Positions 16,889-25,578 of a stretch of DNA of 64,000 bases are shown here, piece after piece (the first letter of the stretch is position 1; each line of letters opens with the position of its first letter). Both the position numbers and the translations under genes were made by a program. This DNA comes from Rhodocyclaceae bacterium. Lineage in GTDB: Bacteria > Pseudomonadota > Gammaproteobacteria > Burkholderiales > Rhodocyclaceae. The notes beneath the pieces are model-generated. The model was not told where the DNA came from and made no database searches. It was given only the letters and a program-made list of their open reading frames with translations. The stretch spans positions 1 through 64,000 of the forward strand of contig JAEUNM010000128.1 of NCBI GenBank assembly GCA_016791105.1, written 5' to 3'.

Positions 16889-17124
16889 ACGTAGGGCGGA
16901 AAAGCGCAGCGCATTCCGCCGTATGGAAAAAGCGAAGCGCGCAGCCGTATGGAAAAAGCGAAGCGCGCAGCCGTATGGAAAAAGCGAAGCGCGCAGCCGT
17001 ATGGAAAAAGCGAAGCGCCAAGTCGTATGCCAAAAGCGAAGCGCCAAGCCCTAAATTTGCCCGCGCCGCTGAAATATGCCGCCCCATACGGCGGATTGCG
17101 CCTGCGGCTTATCCGCCCTACGCA
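16889..17124. repeat. 26-bp repeat array 3 with inverted borders
   Basis: Five 26-bp units (16920-17049). The first four have CGTATGGAAAAAGCGAAGCG, one A in place of the third G; the last is CGTATGCCAAAAGCG. The 23-bp variant is absent. The right border ends near 17124, 90 bp upstream of the CDGSH gene. Confidence 0.85.
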
Positions 17125-17212
17125 CCCCGCTACGCACCCGGCCATGCACCCGACGCGCTTGTGCGTCTGCGGGTATGCTATCGCTCCCCTCAATTCCATC
17201 AGGAGAATCGCC

Positions 17213-17458
17213 ATGTCCAATCCGGAGCCGAATATCGCGCAAAAGCTGCCTTACGCGGTCGAACTGGAAGCCGGTAAAACCTATTGGTGGTGCGCCTGCG
17301 GCAACAGCAAGAAACAGCCGTTTTGCGACGGTTCGCATAAAGGCGGGCCGTTCACGCCGGTGCAGTTCAATGCGGAAAAAACCGGCACGGCCTGGCTTTG
17401 CGGCTGCAAGCACAGTGCCAACAAGCCCTACTGCGACGGCACCCACAAAAAGTTGTAA
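17213..17458 (+). CDS. Double CDGSH iron-sulfur protein
   Basis: 81 residues from ATG 17213, preceded by a good AGGAGAA. Two CDGSH motifs follow each other: 'CACGNSKKQPFCDGSH' (27-42) and 'CGCKHSANKPYCDGTH' (63-78). Each has the three Cys and one His that hold a [2Fe-2S] cluster. Tandem CDGSH proteins of this size are common in bacteria and are thought to act in redox or iron-sulfur handling; the exact role is unknown. It lies immediately after the repeat region and is probably transcribed alone. Confidence 0.93.
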   Translation: MSNPEPNIAQKLPYAVELEAGKTYWWCACGNSKKQPFCDGSHKGGPFTPVQFNAEKTGTAWLCGCKHSANKPYCDGTHKKL

Positions 17459-17537
17459 TCGCGGCCTCGGCGTGGCGGTTGGGCGGCAGCGCCCGGTCTA
17501 CCCGCGGCGGGCTTGTGGCCGCAAGCCGCAGGCGCGC

Positions 17538-18356
17538 TCAGTCGAAGCGCACTGCCAAACCTTCCAGCCCGATGCCGGATAGTTCGGTATGCCAGGTTTG
17601 CCGTGGCTGGATGTCCAGGGCCGCTGTAAGCGTGCCGGTGGTGACGATTTCACCGGCTTTGAGCGCGACGGCGGGCGATTGCGAATCCAGCAGCGCGACC
17701 AGGTGCGCCAGTGCGGCGAGCGGGTTGCCCAGCGCGTTGGCGCCGCGTCCGCTGGCGCAAAGCTTGCCGTCGCAGAACAAATCCACACCAAACCGTTCCA
17801 GCGCGCCCACCGGGTCGTCGCCCAGACTGGCGAGCGGCACGGTCTGGCCGAGCACCAGATAGCCGTGCAGGGAATTGTCGGCCACCGCATCGGCGGGGCT
17901 GAAGCGCCAGTCCGGAAAATGCGACTGTACGATTTCAAAGCCCTGCGTGCACCAGTCGATACAGTCCGCGATGGCGGCCACATCTGCGCCCGGCGGTGGC
18001 GCGCGATGGAAATGCAGCACGATTTCGGGCTCGATCTTGGGCTGCACCAGGCCTTCGAGGCTACAGTGCGCCGGCCGGCCGCGCGGGCGGCTCACCGTGT
18101 CGTCATAGACGTAAGCCCAGATCGGGTGGCCCACGCCATAAACTTCCCACAAGGCCGAATTGGTAAATCCTATCTTGCGGCCGACCGGAATCGCCCCCGC
18201 GGCAACATGCTCGGCATGCAGCCGGGCCGCCACGGCATAGGCACCTGCAAGGTCGAAACCCGGGTGGCGGGGCGTAAAGCAGGCGATGGGCCGGGCATTG
18301 CGGCGTGCCGCCGACATTTCGGTGGCGATCTGGTCGAGTTGTGGGTCGGGCAGCAC
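17538..18356 (-). CDS. 2-keto-4-pentenoate hydratase family protein
   Basis: 272 residues from GTG 18356, which has AAGGAG 7 bp upstream. Family features include 'GRKIGFTNSALWEVYGV', 'QPKIEPEIVLHF' with the metal-binding Glu-x-Glu, and 'VTTGTLTAALDIQPRQTW'. The length matches MhpD/DmpE-type hydratases and the related 4-oxalocrotonate decarboxylases. These act on 2-hydroxy-dienoates from meta-cleavage of aromatics. No other meta-cleavage gene is adjacent, so this is an orphan and the true substrate is uncertain. Confidence 0.85.
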   Translation of the reverse strand: MLPDPQLDQIATEMSAARRNARPIACFTPRHPGFDLAGAYAVAARLHAEHVAAGAIPVGRKIGFTNSALWEVYGVGHPIWAYVYDDTVSRPRGRPAHCSLEGLVQPKIEPEIVLHFHRAPPPGADVAAIADCIDWCTQGFEIVQSHFPDWRFSPADAVADNSLHGYLVLGQTVPLASLGDDPVGALERFGVDLFCDGKLCASGRGANALGNPLAALAHLVALLDSQSPAVALKAGEIVTTGTLTAALDIQPRQTWHTELSGIGLEGLAVRFD

Positions 18357-18579
18357 GGCCGGTCTCCTTTTGCGAATGCGCTCGCCAAGCTGGGCTGGCT
18401 TAGTCAGTATGGATGCTCGCCAGCGGCCTTGCCGCGCCGCGCTTGTCGGCATGCGCGCCTTGCTGCGGGCGCGACACTTGCGCGGCCGGCGCGCGCGCGG
18501 CACAGTGCACGCCACGGGTTGCCGTCCGGCTGCCGCGCGCGGGGCGTGGCGCGGTTTGGTCAGGCCCACAGGTTCAGAT

Positions 18580-19173
18580 ATGGATTTGAGCAATACCTTG
18601 GCGCTCATGCTGGGCGTGGCCTGGGCGAGTGGCGTGCGGCTGTACGCCACGGTACTCGTGCTGGGGCTCGCCGGGCAGGCCGGCATCATCGCGCTGCCCG
18701 CGCCGCTGCAGGTGCTGTCCGAACCCTGGGTGATCGCAACGGCGGCTGTGCTGTGCGTGATCGAACTGCTGGCCGACAAGGTACCCGGCTTCGATACCCT
18801 GTGGGATGCCTTGCACACCTTCATCCGCATCCCGGCCGGCGCGCTGCTGGCATTCGCCGCGGCAGCGCCGGTCGATCCGGTATGGCAGGCCGTCGCCTTG
18901 CTGCTGGGCGGCAGTGTGGCGGCTGCTTCGCACGGCACGAAAATGGCCACGCGCGCCCTCATCAATACTTCGCCGGAACCGTTCAGCAACTGGGCCGCGT
19001 CGGGCACCGAGGACGTGGGCGTGCTGGTCGGCCTGTATCTGGCCTTCAGTCACCCCTGGCTGTTTCTGGCCCTGCTGGCCGGATTTATCGTCCTGGTGCT
19101 ATGGCTGCTGCCAAAAATATGGCGCGCCCTGAAAGCGGTCGCGCGCCGCATCGGTGGGTTGACTCGCGCTTAG
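18580..19173 (+). CDS. DUF4126 membrane protein
   Basis: 197 residues from ATG 18580. The pattern 'LALMLGVAWASGVRLYATV' at the N-terminus, 'ELLADKVPGFDTLWDALHTFIRIPAG' and 'SHGTKMATRALINTSPEPFSNW' is that of DUF4126. It has about five hydrophobic segments and a basic C-terminus. Function is unknown. It is divergent from the hydratase gene, with 223 bp between them. Confidence 0.85.
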   Translation: MDLSNTLALMLGVAWASGVRLYATVLVLGLAGQAGIIALPAPLQVLSEPWVIATAAVLCVIELLADKVPGFDTLWDALHTFIRIPAGALLAFAAAAPVDPVWQAVALLLGGSVAAASHGTKMATRALINTSPEPFSNWAASGTEDVGVLVGLYLAFSHPWLFLALLAGFIVLVLWLLPKIWRALKAVARRIGGLTRA

Positions 19174-19697
19174 CGCGCCGCTGGGGGCCGCACCAATGCC
19201 GGCCCGGCAGGTGCATGCGGAAGATCTAGCGGCAACCCAAGGACTGCCGGCGCCCCTCCGGCCCCGCGTAAATGCAGCCCGACAGGCGAGCAAAATTCCA
19301 GATTGCAGGACCCGCTTGCGCCTCGATGGCTGGGGGTGCGGGCGTCTCACACGTGCGATCCGGCTCTGCCGCGAGGGGAGGCGGCCGACACGCTCAGCCC
19401 ATTCCGGTAACGCCGGGGCGGGCCGTTCATGACATGGCAAGGGCCTTGACGCCCGCTCGGTTCCTGCGATGCGGCGGGGCTGTCGGGAAATTTGACAGCA
19501 GCCATCCCCGCACGCCCTGTCTGCGCGTGAATTTCTTCACGAATTCAGCGGCCTATAAAAGCTGGCGTAAAGCTTGCATAGACCTGCCTGCGATCCGTCC
19601 AGTGCGCGCCGTGGCGCGTGCCGGCAGACCGTACCGGCTGCCGCCGGCTTCGTCCGTGCGGTGCAATCAGTCGATCCGCACAGAAAGTGGGGTTGCC
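19174..19697. other. 524-bp intergenic region before the CHRD gene
   Basis: Contains a TTGACA (19492-19497) without a matching -10 at the right distance, and an AT-richer stretch CCTATAAAAG near 19551-19560 that may be part of a promoter. No gene, tRNA or repeat was recognised. Confidence 0.4.
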
Positions 19698-20333
19698 ATG
19701 TCGATCCGTCGTTTTGCGTCGCATTTATTGTTTTTGTTGCTGGCCGCGAGTGCGGTGCCGGCTGCCCACGCCATCCCGATGGCGTTCCACGCATTCCTCG
19801 ATGGCCCGTCGGAAGCGCCGCCGAATGCCTCGCCCGGAACCGGCGAAGCTTTGATCGTCGTCGATACCGATACGCACATGATGCATGTGCACATCAGCTT
19901 TTCCGGACTGATCGGAACGACGACGGCGGCGCACATCCACTGCTGCACCGCAGTGCCGGGCACCGGCACGGCCGGCGTGGCGACGCAAACGCCGCTATTC
20001 ATAGGCTTTCCGGTGGGGGGCACCGCCGGTACCTATGACCACCTGTTCGATCTGACCGACCCGGCGTCTTTCAACGCCCCCTTCCTGGGCGCGAACGGTG
20101 GTCCGGCGGGGGCCGAGGCGGCTTTGGTGGCGGGCATGGCAAGCAGTTCCTCCTACGTCAACGTCCACTCGACTTTTGCACCCGGCGGTGAAATCCGTGG
20201 CTTCCTGGCGCAGGTGCCGGAACCGCTGCCGCTGGCGCTGGTGGCGCTCGGTCTGGGCGGGCTTTACGTATCGAGCTTGCGCATGCGCCGTGCCGAATGC
20301 CGGCACTTCAAGCATGTAGCACGCAGGGACTAA
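19698..20333 (+). CDS. CHRD-domain protein with PEP-CTERM sorting signal
   Basis: 211 residues from ATG 19698. A signal peptide ('RFASHLLFLLLAASAVPAAHA') is followed by a CHRD domain (about 27-170; 'LDGPSEAPPNASPGTGEA', 'THMMHVHISFSGL', 'AAHIHCC'). The C-terminus has 'VPEPLPLALVALGLGGLY' followed by a basic end, the PEP-CTERM tripartite signal. PEP-CTERM proteins are processed by an exosortase and delivered to the surface or exopolysaccharide matrix; no exosortase gene is in this window. About 17 residues follow the basic cluster, longer than usual. The gene converges on mnmC, and their stop codons overlap. Confidence 0.87.
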   Translation: MSIRRFASHLLFLLLAASAVPAAHAIPMAFHAFLDGPSEAPPNASPGTGEALIVVDTDTHMMHVHISFSGLIGTTTAAHIHCCTAVPGTGTAGVATQTPLFIGFPVGGTAGTYDHLFDLTDPASFNAPFLGANGGPAGAEAALVAGMASSSSYVNVHSTFAPGGEIRGFLAQVPEPLPLALVALGLGGLYVSSLRMRRAECRHFKHVARRD

Positions 20334-22267
20334 GCGCCGTCCGTGCCGCCACGCCGCGCGGCTCTAAGCGCAAAACGCGCCGGGTCCACGGCGGCGGCCA
20401 GATCGGTTTCGATAGCGCATGGTGCGGCTTCGATCTGGTCGGCCAGCAGTTCCGCTGCCAGGGTGTTCCACACCAGCCCGCGCGCGCCGTAACCGAGCGC
20501 ACACCAGGCGCCCGGCAGGCGCGGCAGGGCGCGCAACTGCCAGCCCGGATTCACCACCGCCTGCGGATCGGGCAGGGCGCCTATGAGCGGCATGCGGTCC
20601 AGGCTGGCGGTGCGAAATGCCACCCGGCCGCAGAGCCGGGCGGCGTCCAGCCCGGCCGAAGCGCCCGGCAGCAGGCGTTCCAGGCGTGCCAGATTGGCGG
20701 CGTGGCCGCTGGCGCGCGGTTCGGTATCGTCGTCGTCGAAATCGAAACTGGCGCCCAGGCATAGCCGGCCATCGTGGCCGGGCGCCAGGTAGCCTTCGCG
20801 GCACAGGCCGATGTCCAGGTGCGGCAGCAGGGATTGCGGCAAATGCGTCACCTGGCCGCGTATGCGCTTGAGCGGCAGCGCCGCCGCCGCGGCGAAATTG
20901 CGCGCCTCGTAGGCCGAGGCCAGCACCAGCACCGGCGCCGCGGCGATAAGTTTTGCGTCGCCGTCGAGCACGTTCCAGTTGCCGGTGTCGTAGTGCAAGC
21001 TCACCGCGGTGTGCGAAAAGCGCTGGCTGATGCGGGCGCCTGCGTGGGCCAGATTGGCTGCGCACAGGCTGGGCGGATGCACCCAGGCGGCGGCCGGGAA
21101 AAACCAGCCGGGCAAATCCACCGGCCAGGCGAGCCGGGCGGACGCCTGCGCCGCATCGAAACATTGCACGTATTCGGCCGGGAAACCTTGCCGCGCGATG
21201 GCGGCGTTCTGGTGCGCGGCCTGGCGCGCGTCCTGCGCCAGTTGCAGCACGCCGCCGCCGCCCCAAATCAGCGGCAGCGCCTGTTCCGCCAGCGCTTCCA
21301 GGTGACGCCTCAGCATCAGGAAAGCGGCGCGCGAAAAACGCGCCGCCAGATTGTCGTCCAGCGCCAGCATGGGCCGCGCCAGGCCGGATAGATTGCCGGA
21401 CGCTTCCTGCGCGACGGCGGCATGGCGCTCGACCAGGCTTACCTCCCAGCCGCGCGCAGCCAGACGCTGGGCGATGGCGCAGCCGGCCAGACCGGCGCCG
21501 ATCACCACGGCACTGCGGTCGCGCGCAGGCTGCACCGCGTGCTGGGCCGCGAGTTGCTGCAGGCGTGGCAACAGCCCGCCCGCCAGCATTTCGCCCTTGT
21601 GGCCGAAGCCCGGCTGCTTTTGCACGCTGAAGCCGGCCGCGGCCAAGGCGTCGCGCACCGGCCGCGCGACGCTCCAGGTGGCATAGCGCGCGTCCGGCGC
21701 GGCCAGCCGTGCCAGCGCCTTGCATAGCCCGGGCGACCACATGTCCGGATTGACAGAAGGCGCGAAACCATCCAGATAGAGGGCGCCGGCCTGCAGCGTG
21801 AGTTTGCGCAACAGCGGCTCCGCTGCGCCGAAAAACAGCGTCAGCGCGATCTGTCCGCGATGCAGATAAATGCGGTGGCCGCCGGCCGTGAGCGGCGGCC
21901 AGGCGCGCAATAATTCGGCCGCCAGAGGCGCCAATTCCGGCCCCAACAGGCGGGCGTAAATGGCCTGTAAATCTTCGCGCCGGCAGGGGTGTTTTTCCAC
22001 CGCGACGTAACTGAGTTGCGCCGGTCTAGCAGTATCCGCGCGCCAGGCCTGCCAGGTGGCAAGAAAATTCAGGCCCAGGCCGAAGCCGGTTTCGAGGATG
22101 TCGAAGCGCTCGCGCCCTGCCCAACGCGCGGGCAGCCCGGTGCCGTGCAGAAATACGTGGCGCGCCTGACCAAGGGCGCCGTCGGCACTGTGATACACGT
22201 CGCCATAAGCCGGCGCGCTGGGCACGCCGGTCGCGCTCCAGGCGATGCCTGCAGGTTCTATGCGCAT
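20330..22267 (-). CDS. mnmC: Bifunctional tRNA mnm5s2U34 biosynthesis protein MnmC
   Basis: 645 residues from ATG 22267; a GTG at 22285 could add 6. The N-terminal half is the SAM-dependent methyltransferase MnmC2 ('DILETGFGLGLNFLATWQAW', 'LDGFAPSVNPDMW'). The C-terminal half is the FAD-dependent oxidoreductase MnmC1 ('AVVIGAGLAGCAIAQRLAARG', a glycine-rich dinucleotide fold, and 'GRVAFRTASLDRMPLIG'). It converts cmnm5s2U to mnm5s2U at tRNA position 34. It follows lysS on the same strand after 36 bp, so both are probably co-transcribed; two translation-related genes together make sense. Confidence 0.94.
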   Translation of the reverse strand: MRIEPAGIAWSATGVPSAPAYGDVYHSADGALGQARHVFLHGTGLPARWAGRERFDILETGFGLGLNFLATWQAWRADTARPAQLSYVAVEKHPCRREDLQAIYARLLGPELAPLAAELLRAWPPLTAGGHRIYLHRGQIALTLFFGAAEPLLRKLTLQAGALYLDGFAPSVNPDMWSPGLCKALARLAAPDARYATWSVARPVRDALAAAGFSVQKQPGFGHKGEMLAGGLLPRLQQLAAQHAVQPARDRSAVVIGAGLAGCAIAQRLAARGWEVSLVERHAAVAQEASGNLSGLARPMLALDDNLAARFSRAAFLMLRRHLEALAEQALPLIWGGGGVLQLAQDARQAAHQNAAIARQGFPAEYVQCFDAAQASARLAWPVDLPGWFFPAAAWVHPPSLCAANLAHAGARISQRFSHTAVSLHYDTGNWNVLDGDAKLIAAAPVLVLASAYEARNFAAAAALPLKRIRGQVTHLPQSLLPHLDIGLCREGYLAPGHDGRLCLGASFDFDDDDTEPRASGHAANLARLERLLPGASAGLDAARLCGRVAFRTASLDRMPLIGALPDPQAVVNPGWQLRALPRLPGAWCALGYGARGLVWNTLAAELLADQIEAAPCAIETDLAAAVDPARFALRAARRGGTDGA

Positions 22268-22303
22268 GCCTTCAGGGCCGGGCACCGGCGGGCGCCCGGC
22301 GTG

Positions 22304-23809
22304 TCATTCCGGACGCATCTGCGGGAACAGGATGACGTCCTTGATGTTGGCACGATCGGTCAGCAGCATGACCAGCCGGTCTATGCCTATGCCGCAGCCG
22401 CCGGTGGGGGGCAGGCCGTATTCCAGCGTGCGGATGAAGTCGGCGTCGTAATACATGGCCTCTTCGTCGCCGGCTTCTTTGGCCTGGGCCTGCTGCTGGA
22501 AGCGGCGTGCCTGGTCTTCCGGATCGTTCAGTTCCGAAAACCCGTTGGCGATTTCGCGCCCGACGATAAATAGTTCGAAGCGCTCGGTAATGTCCGGGCA
22601 GGCGTCGGAACTGCGCGCAAGCGGACTGACTTCGGCCGGATAGTCGATGATGAAGGTGGGATCCCACAGCTCGGCTTCGGCGGTTTCTTCGAACAACTGC
22701 AGTTGCAGCGAACCCAGCCCGCCGGGCTTGATGTCGATCTGCAATTTTTGCAATTTGGCGCGCAGCCAGTCGGCGTCGTGCAACTGTTCGTTCGTGAAAC
22801 CAGGGCGCTGGCGGCGTATCGCTTCGACGATGGTGAGGCGCTCGAATGGCTTGCTCAGATCGAGTTCGCGGCCCTGGTACTGAAAGCGCGTGGTCCCCAG
22901 CGCTTCTTCCGCAGCGTGGCGCAGCAGGCCTTCGGTGAAATTCATGAGCAGCCGATAGTCGGTATAAGCCTCATAGAATTCCATCATCGTGAATTCCGGA
23001 TTGTGCCGCGGCGACAGCCCCTCGTTGCGGAAATTACGGTTGATTTCGAACACCTTCTCGAAACCGCCCACCACCAGCCGCTTCAGATATAACTCGGGCG
23101 CGATGCGCAGGTACAACTCCATGTCCAGCGCGTTGTGGTGGGTCACGAAAGGTTTTGCCGCGGCGCCGCCCGGGATGGGGTGCATCATGGGCGTTTCCAC
23201 TTCCAGGAAGCCGTGGTCCACCATGTATTTGCGGATGGACTGGATGATGCGGCTGCGCGCGGCGAAGGTGAAGCGCGCGTCGGCATTCATGATCAGATCG
23301 AGGTGGCGCTGGCGGTATTTCATTTCCTGGTCGGCCAGACCGTGGAATTTTTCCGGCAACGGCCGCAGCGCTTTGGTGAGCAGGCGAATTTCCGTACAGC
23401 GTATGGTCAGTTCGCCGGTGCGCGTTTTGAACATGGTGCCCACCACGCCCAGTATGTCGCCGATGTCCCAATGCTTGAAATCCGCGTGCGCGTCGGGGCC
23501 GACGCCGTCATTGGTGACGTAAATCTGTATGCTGCCGGACAAATCCTGCAGGCTGGCAAAGCTGGCTTTGCCCATCACGCGCCGCAACATCATGCGGCCG
23601 GCCACTTTTACCTGTATGGGCGTGGCTTCGAGTTCGGCGGGTTCTTTGCCGCTGTATAGCTCGTCCAGCTTGCCGGCGGTGTTTTCGCGCAGAAAATCGT
23701 TCGGATAGGCCGGGCCGGACGTGCGCAGCTTGGCAAGTTTGGCGCGCCGCTCGGCGATCAGGTGATTTTCGTCGGTGGCGGAATTTTCCGGTGTTTCGCT
23801 CTGGCTCAT
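22304..23809 (-). CDS. lysS: Lysyl-tRNA synthetase, class II
   Basis: 501 residues from ATG 23809, the usual size. It has the N-terminal OB-fold anticodon-binding domain (about 60-170), motif 2 in 'FRNEGLSPRHNPEFTMMEFY' and motif 3 in 'GLPPTGGCGIGIDRLVML' near the C-terminus. It charges tRNA-Lys. prfB, the common upstream neighbour, is absent; a YdgA-like gene lies upstream instead, 148 bp away. mnmC follows. Confidence 0.97.
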   Translation of the reverse strand: MSQSETPENSATDENHLIAERRAKLAKLRTSGPAYPNDFLRENTAGKLDELYSGKEPAELEATPIQVKVAGRMMLRRVMGKASFASLQDLSGSIQIYVTNDGVGPDAHADFKHWDIGDILGVVGTMFKTRTGELTIRCTEIRLLTKALRPLPEKFHGLADQEMKYRQRHLDLIMNADARFTFAARSRIIQSIRKYMVDHGFLEVETPMMHPIPGGAAAKPFVTHHNALDMELYLRIAPELYLKRLVVGGFEKVFEINRNFRNEGLSPRHNPEFTMMEFYEAYTDYRLLMNFTEGLLRHAAEEALGTTRFQYQGRELDLSKPFERLTIVEAIRRQRPGFTNEQLHDADWLRAKLQKLQIDIKPGGLGSLQLQLFEETAEAELWDPTFIIDYPAEVSPLARSSDACPDITERFELFIVGREIANGFSELNDPEDQARRFQQQAQAKEAGDEEAMYYDADFIRTLEYGLPPTGGCGIGIDRLVMLLTDRANIKDVILFPQMRPE

Positions 23810-23957
23810 GGTGTGGATCCGGGCACGGTCGATCAAAGTGGGTGCGGCACCGGGGCGACGGGCGCCGGTTGCCGCACGAAGGGCGTGATTGTGCCCAAAG
23901 CCGGGCCGGTTTGCACGGCCCGCGCCACCGCAGCCCCGCGCGCGCGGCCTTGGAGGC

Positions 23958-25460
23958 TTATTGCGCGCTGGCCGTGGCGGGCGGCAGGGGCTTCAGAAAG
24001 GGCACGGGAATCGGGCGATTATTCACTTCGAATTCGCCGCGCCTCATTTTGGCCTGGCCGCGCAAACTTTCGCCGTCGCGCCAAATCCAGCCCATGGCGA
24101 CCGCGGCGTCCACCTCGGCGCGTTCGTCCGCTTCATCCACGTCAGGCACGCGAACCGGCGCCGAGTTCGATGCGCGTGCCTCCGCTGCGGCGCGTTCTTC
24201 CGCTGCGGCGCGGGCGGTTTCCAGCATGTGCATGCGCAGCGCCGGAACTTTGGCGAGCAGGCTGTGCAGCACGCCCTGGCTCAAACTCCAGTCGGCTGTG
24301 AGGTCGAAGTAGGGCAACCATTCGGGCAGGTGTTCGGGCAGGGCTTCCGGCAGATCGGCAAATTTCAGCACGGCATGAAAGCCGAATTTACCCTCCGGCA
24401 GCGTGAAGCCCAATTCCTCTATGGACAGGCGCGGATCCTGCCGCACCAGTTTGCCCATGGCGTCGCCGAACAGGCGCAGCAATTCGGCCTGGTGTTGGGC
24501 GGGATCGAGGGCGCGTTCATTGAGCGCTTTTTGCGCACGCGTCAGGGCAACCAGCGTGGGTACGTGCAAATGCCCGAAGCGCGTGGCGAAGGTGACCGGG
24601 CCGGCGGCGATTTTCGGGCCGGCGGCAAGTTTGCCTACGGTCAGTTCGATGTCCTGTTCCAGCCAATCGCCTTCCATGCGCGCGCGGCCGCGGTAGCTTA
24701 GACCGTCCATGCGCAGTTCGCCGGCCGGACCCAGTACCCCCATCTGGGCGATGGTGAGCAAAAAATTGCCGGTCCATAGTTCGTTCGGCGCGTGCTCGAA
24801 ATTGCCGGCGAAGCGCGCTTTGTCCAGCGTGGCGCGCTGGTTCTTGTTGCTGGCGCTCAAGCCGTCGAAAGCGAGATCGAAATTGACATTGGAAAAAAGC
24901 GCGTCAGCGTCGAGCTGGCCGCTTACGGGGCGGAACGCCAGTTGCGTGCCGTCCTGCAGGGTGCGCGTGAAGCCTGGCAGCGCGAGCCGGTTGTGGCTTA
25001 CGCGCTCATCGAAAAACTCGCTTTCCATGAGCGCAGGGGCATTTTCGCCGAACCACTCCGGCAGTATGTCGGCGTGCGCGCCCACCAGGCGAACCCGCGT
25101 CGAGGCGCCGGCAAGCAGGAATTTGAGTTTGCCGTCCACCCAGCGCGGCAGCGGGCCGTGGCGCAAATGCAGGTGCAGCTCCAGTTGCGGCAGTTCCGGC
25201 GGCAGGCCGGCGCGCGCGGCGACTTCTGCGTAGGCGCGGGCGGACTGTCCGAGCAATTCGACCGTGGTGATTTCTTCGGAGCTGAAAACGCCGCGGCTAT
25301 ACTTTTCGGAAACCACCTTGAGCGATAGTTCGCGCGCCGCGATGGCTTGCTGCTGCGCCAGCGCGGCGCCGATTTCGCCGCCGCAATACCAGGCGGCGCC
25401 GGTATAGGCGGCAGCCGCCGCGGCGGCTACGACAACGAGCCCCAGCACATATTTTTTCAT
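23958..25460 (-). CDS. YdgA/DUF945 family protein
   Basis: 500 residues, the usual size for YdgA. One N-terminal membrane anchor (about 4-24), then a long periplasmic-type beta-rich region with 'LSLKVVSEKYSRGVFSSE' near 46-63 and 'TRFGHLHVPTLVALTRAQKALNERALDP'. The pattern is that of DUF945, an envelope family of unclear function with a resemblance to AsmA-type transport proteins. It ends 148 bp before lysS on the same strand, so it may share transcription. Confidence 0.82.
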   Translation of the reverse strand: MKKYVLGLVVVAAAAAAAYTGAAWYCGGEIGAALAQQQAIAARELSLKVVSEKYSRGVFSSEEITTVELLGQSARAYAEVAARAGLPPELPQLELHLHLRHGPLPRWVDGKLKFLLAGASTRVRLVGAHADILPEWFGENAPALMESEFFDERVSHNRLALPGFTRTLQDGTQLAFRPVSGQLDADALFSNVNFDLAFDGLSASNKNQRATLDKARFAGNFEHAPNELWTGNFLLTIAQMGVLGPAGELRMDGLSYRGRARMEGDWLEQDIELTVGKLAAGPKIAAGPVTFATRFGHLHVPTLVALTRAQKALNERALDPAQHQAELLRLFGDAMGKLVRQDPRLSIEELGFTLPEGKFGFHAVLKFADLPEALPEHLPEWLPYFDLTADWSLSQGVLHSLLAKVPALRMHMLETARAAAEERAAAEARASNSAPVRVPDVDEADERAEVDAAVAMGWIWRDGESLRGQAKMRRGEFEVNNRPIPVPFLKPLPPATASAQ

Positions 25461-25578
25461 GGCAGATCCGGTATGGAAGAGGTGTTTAGACGCTGCGGGG
25501 TTTTTGATTTTAACAGAGGGCTATGCCCGCGCGCACGGCGCTATATGCCTTGCTGGCGTCAGATAGTAGGGAGCGGCC

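Larger units (their letters stand above)
15378..17124 (+). repeat. Tandem triplication of the MFS 3' end plus a repeat array
   Basis: Three head-to-tail modules: 15378-15950 (573 bp), 15951-16549 (599 bp) and 16550 to about 17124. Each has the last 297-298 bp of the MFS gene, about 45 bp of downstream sequence, an array of 26-bp units, and an AT-richer closing segment ending in GGCTTATCCGCCCTACGC. Modules 1 and 2 differ in length by exactly one 26-bp unit. Apart from that they match nearly base for base, so the duplication looks recent. Module 3 is more diverged, especially in its array. Confidence 0.92.

Noticed and set aside
15749..17049. The 26-bp tandem units as a CRISPR array
   Set aside because: The units abut directly with no unique spacers, and no cas gene is present, so this is a tandem repeat and not CRISPR.
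19492..19520. TTGACA as the promoter of the CHRD gene
   Set aside because: No acceptable -10 hexamer lies 15-19 bases downstream, so the match is probably chance.
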